In this document: positions 61,733 through 64,000 of the stretch, piece by piece
Position numbering within the stretch: position 1 is the first letter of the stretch
Layout of the letters: each line of letters opens with the position of its first letter
Assembly: GCA_963782595.1 (NCBI GenBank)
Contig: CAWAKJ010000002.1
Span: forward strand, 310,001-374,000
DNA: 64,000 nucleotides
Origin: JAMQPK01 sp963782595
GTDB lineage: Bacteria > Acidobacteriota > Vicinamibacteria > Vicinamibacterales > JAMQPK01
Reading direction: 5' to 3'
Program-made: the position numbers and the translations under genes
The notes under the pieces: generated by a model
What the model saw: only the letters and a program-made list of their open reading frames with translations
What the model was told of the DNA's origin: nothing
The model's database searches: none

Positions 61733-63664
61733 TTACCGTTGGGGTTTGTCATCGGACGCGCGCACTCGCGCGTGCGACAGCGTGAACTGTGCCACCACAA
61801 GGTCGGGGCTGCTGGTTTCGACTCGGAGGAGCGTCTGCGGCGGCGGCTCATACTGAGTGAGCAGCAGTGTCGTGTCCGCGCCAGCGCGCTGCTCGACCGC
61901 CGACCAGACCTGTCCGGCGCCGCCGATCATCTCGAGCTCGTTGACCATTGAGCCACCCCGCTTCTCCCATGCTGCGACCGTGCTTCGGCTGAGAACGATC
62001 GGCGCCGGGCCGGGGACGACATCGGGCAGCGGGTGCTGAGAGATGAGCACGGTGATCCGCTCAGCCAACTGGTCCTCGCGGGTCCTCTGCAACGTCAAAT
62101 ACGGCGGCGCATCGGTTTGGGCGGGAATCTCGATCAGCCGCCCGCCCGTGACCCTGTTATCGCCGCTCCTGGTCCGCGTCGTCGGGAAAATCAGATACGG
62201 CTCGCTGGTGCTTCCATCCGCGTACTGCTCGCGATCGATGACATAGAGGTACCCGTCGCGCGGGAATTCGATAGAGAAGCGGACCCGTTCGCCCACTTTC
62301 AACGGCGTTCCCGCTGCGACGCGCTCGGGTGTCCACTGCTCGACCCCACCTTGCGGCGGATGCACGAGCAAGCGCGTCGTGTCGGTTGCGGCTGCACGCC
62401 TCAACCTCCAGACTGTGACGCCGACCTCCGAAACATTGCCGCCCTCACGCTGCGGAAGGATGCCATCGACGGGCCGGTATGTTGGCAGGGGCGCGCCTGC
62501 ATTCTGAGCCGCAGCCGGACGTGCACCAAGGAACGCCGCCGGAACGATAGCCTGGACGAGATCGTTGCGGTCGGACCCGGCAGCGCGTGCCCCGGCCGTG
62601 GGCGCTTTGCGTGTGGGAGCAGGCGATGGCTGCTCGCGGCGATCCGACACAATCACGACGGCAAGGACTACCGCGGCAGCTGCACCGAGCGTGGCAAGGC
62701 CCCAGGTGAACTTCCGACGTGAAGATCCAGTTACAGCAGCCGCCGGAATCGTGCGCTGCTCGACCTGCCGGAGATCCGCCAGGCAGTCGCCTATCGTGGG
62801 ATATCGATCCGCAGGAACTCGCGCAAGCATCCTGCTCAGGATTGGGTCAAGGTCATCAAACGTACCCGACGCGCTGGGAAGGCCGGGATAGCGCGCGTCG
62901 AGGATCGCCGCCGCGGTGAGCGCCGTTGTCTCACGACGGAACGGATGACTGCCGGAGGCGAGCTCGTACATGAGAACACCGAGGCTGAAGATATCCGACC
63001 GCCCATCGAGGTCGCGTCCGCTCAGTTGCTCCGGCGACATGTACGACGGTGTTCCCAACGCGTCACCGGTTGTCGTGAACACTCTGTTCGTGTCGGCTGA
63101 CGTGCCGGTCGTATTCGCGCCGTACGATTTCGCGATTCCAAAGTCGACAAGCTTGATGGTTTGATCTCCCAGCACGATCACGTTCTGCGGTTTGATGTCG
63201 CGGTGAAGGACCCCGCGTCCATGCGCGTAGGTCAGCGCCGACGCGAGGCTGATTCCGACTCGGACCACCTCGTCCGCAGGTGTCGGTCCGCTGTCAATCC
63301 GATCTGACAGAGGAACGCCTTCGAGATATTGCATGACGAGAAACGCGGTGCCGCGGTCCTCGCCCACGTCGTACAGCGTGCAGATATTCGGATGGTCGAG
63401 CCGAGAAATCATCCTGGCTTCGCGATCGAACCGTGCGCGGAAGGCCGCATCGGTGGCGATCTCAGGTCTCAAGATTTTGATCGCCACAGCTCGACCGAGG
63501 CGCGTGTCAGTGGCGCGGTAGACCTGACCCATTCCACCCGACCCGAGCATCGAATGGATCTCGTAAGGGCCGAGCCGGGATCCGGCGGCGAGAAGCATCG
63601 TTGGAGGAAAGAGATCCTTCGGCACCCAAGCCGGACGGTCGAGCGGCCTCTGGCGGTCAGTCAT
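61733..63664 (-). CDS. membrane Ser/Thr protein kinase with DUF4384 domain
   Basis: A 643-residue Hanks-type kinase. The kinase domain (about 30-290) has 'LGSGGMGQVYRA', Lys in 'VAIKILRPE', 'VLHRDIKPQNVIV', 'DFGIAKS' and 'YMSPEQLSGR'. A membrane helix ('FTWGLATLGAAAAVVLAVVI', about 335-355) and a Pro/Ala linker lead to a DUF4384 domain (about 460-560, 'GERVRFSIEFPRDGYLYVID', 'LIFPTTRT', 'ITVLISQHPLPD'), which commonly accompanies caspase-like proteases. ATG 63664 starts with a Pro-rich stretch; ATG encoding 'MLLAAGSRLGPYEI' is an alternative. It heads an operon with a small protein and a CHAT protein. Confidence 0.92.
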   Translation of the reverse strand: MTDRQRPLDRPAWVPKDLFPPTMLLAAGSRLGPYEIHSMLGSGGMGQVYRATDTRLGRAVAIKILRPEIATDAAFRARFDREARMISRLDHPNICTLYDVGEDRGTAFLVMQYLEGVPLSDRIDSGPTPADEVVRVGISLASALTYAHGRGVLHRDIKPQNVIVLGDQTIKLVDFGIAKSYGANTTGTSADTNRVFTTTGDALGTPSYMSPEQLSGRDLDGRSDIFSLGVLMYELASGSHPFRRETTALTAAAILDARYPGLPSASGTFDDLDPILSRMLARVPADRYPTIGDCLADLRQVEQRTIPAAAVTGSSRRKFTWGLATLGAAAAVVLAVVIVSDRREQPSPAPTRKAPTAGARAAGSDRNDLVQAIVPAAFLGARPAAAQNAGAPLPTYRPVDGILPQREGGNVSEVGVTVWRLRRAAATDTTRLLVHPPQGGVEQWTPERVAAGTPLKVGERVRFSIEFPRDGYLYVIDREQYADGSTSEPYLIFPTTRTRSGDNRVTGGRLIEIPAQTDAPPYLTLQRTREDQLAERITVLISQHPLPDVVPGPAPIVLSRSTVAAWEKRGGSMVNELEMIGGAGQVWSAVEQRAGADTTLLLTQYEPPPQTLLRVETSSPDLVVAQFTLSHARVRASDDKPQR

Positions 63665-63714
63665 TTGTCGGATGCGTCCTACGCCGTGCGAATTCTAGCC
63701 TCATTTAGTTCATT

Positions 63715-63792
63715 AGGGTCACCAACAAGGGAACGATCCTCGCGTTTATCTACGTTGGGGAAAGGACAGGTGCGGCGGTGGAAGCCCGGCGT
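63715..63792 (+). pseudogene. fragment of a GSDH-type sugar dehydrogenase gene
   Basis: The segment encodes 'RVTNKGTILAFIYVGERTGA', closely matching 'RVMTNRGSILAFTYVGEGPG' of the sugar dehydrogenase at 40502 (near 41873-41940). Only the stretch at the propeller-linker junction is recognisable; there is no start or continuation. The remaining sequence to 64000 shows nothing else clear. It marks a lost paralogue or copied piece. Confidence 0.7.
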
Positions 63793-64000
63793 ACGGCTCC
63801 TCGCCATGGCGAGGGTCATCCAAATGCTCAAAACGCCGGTGCCCGGCGTTCGCCGTCTACCGGTCGGCGTCGGCGAGAGCCGACTCCTGGGCCTCGTGGC
63901 CCACGCCGGAATCATCCTCACGCCACGGTTGAGAGGCGATTAACTCATCGCACGCAGCGGTATGAACGGGCCGTGAGAAGTAGAACCCCTGAGCGTGCGC

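Noticed and set aside
58133..63664. Type III-E CRISPR-associated CHAT or a gasdermin cell-death system
   Set aside because: No Cas genes, CRISPR array or gasdermin-like pore gene; the CHAT protein has a signal peptide and TPRs, so a different envelope role is more likely.
1..64000. CRISPR arrays, prophage genes, plasmid origins, rRNA
   Set aside because: No regularly spaced repeats, no phage structural or integrase genes, no origin-type iterons and no rRNA-like sequence were seen on reading both strands.

Overview
The window looks like chromosomal DNA of a high-GC, Gram-negative Acidobacteriota, most likely class Vicinamibacteria. This rests on several family hallmarks: three large TonB-dependent receptors that carry an N-terminal carboxypeptidase-regulatory domain, an 'acidobacterial duplicated orphan permease' (MacB/FtsX type), a DUF1592/DUF1552 pair, membrane-anchored Ser/Thr kinases with beta-propeller or DUF4384 tails, and many Tat or Sec exported enzymes. 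No rRNA, complete tRNA, CRISPR array or intact mobile element is visible.

Layout. 1-3.4 kb is a sugar-acid cluster: an MFS transporter, L-rhamnonate dehydratase and an SDR dehydrogenase, fitting non-phosphorylative L-rhamnose degradation. 3.4-4.4 kb is a gene-poor scar with a copied gene end and the 3' half of an initiator-tRNA-like gene. 4.4-14.1 kb holds an exported ICL/PEP-mutase-like protein and then DUF1592 cytochrome, DUF1552, ankyrin and TonB-receptor genes; both transcription units are preceded by copies of a 14-bp motif. 14.1-18.5 kb has a decayed metallo-beta-lactamase gene, a TAXI lipoprotein-histidine kinase-response regulator operon on the minus strand, and a transposase remnant. 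18.6-22.6 kb (minus) is a secreted hypothetical protein and an operon of small membrane proteins, DUF6152, a secreted 'GKPDFSG' protein and a c-type cytochrome. 22.7-34.2 kb contains single metabolic and regulatory genes: permease, sulfatase, ECF sigma/ChrR pair, DUF4395, ParB-like, MBL hydrolase, SLC13/MatC carrier and a protease-like protein. 34.3-50.5 kb holds a second TonB receptor, a Ser/Thr kinase, a PQQ-type sugar dehydrogenase, a CehA/McbA hydrolase, an ALDH7-like dehydrogenase, propionyl-CoA synthetase and a patatin.

The two most system-like regions lie at the right end. 51.8-58.0 kb is a tightly overlapping operon of four apparently exported products: a SelA-fold PLP enzyme, an amidohydrolase, a TonB receptor and a RidA-like protein. 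It could be a periplasmic uptake, deacylation and deamination route. 58.1-63.7 kb (minus) is a kinase-DUF4384 gene, a small beta-rich protein and a TPR-CHAT (caspase-like) protein in one apparent operon.

A recurring oddity is that short DNA segments containing the 3' end of one gene recur exactly at the 3' end of unrelated genes (3435/19876, 18527/23218, 42294/49183). REPIN-like palindromes with 12-bp terminal inverted repeats occur at 2567 and 32478. Two otherwise intact genes (histidine kinase, CHAT) each carry a single frameshift, which may be real or an assembly error.
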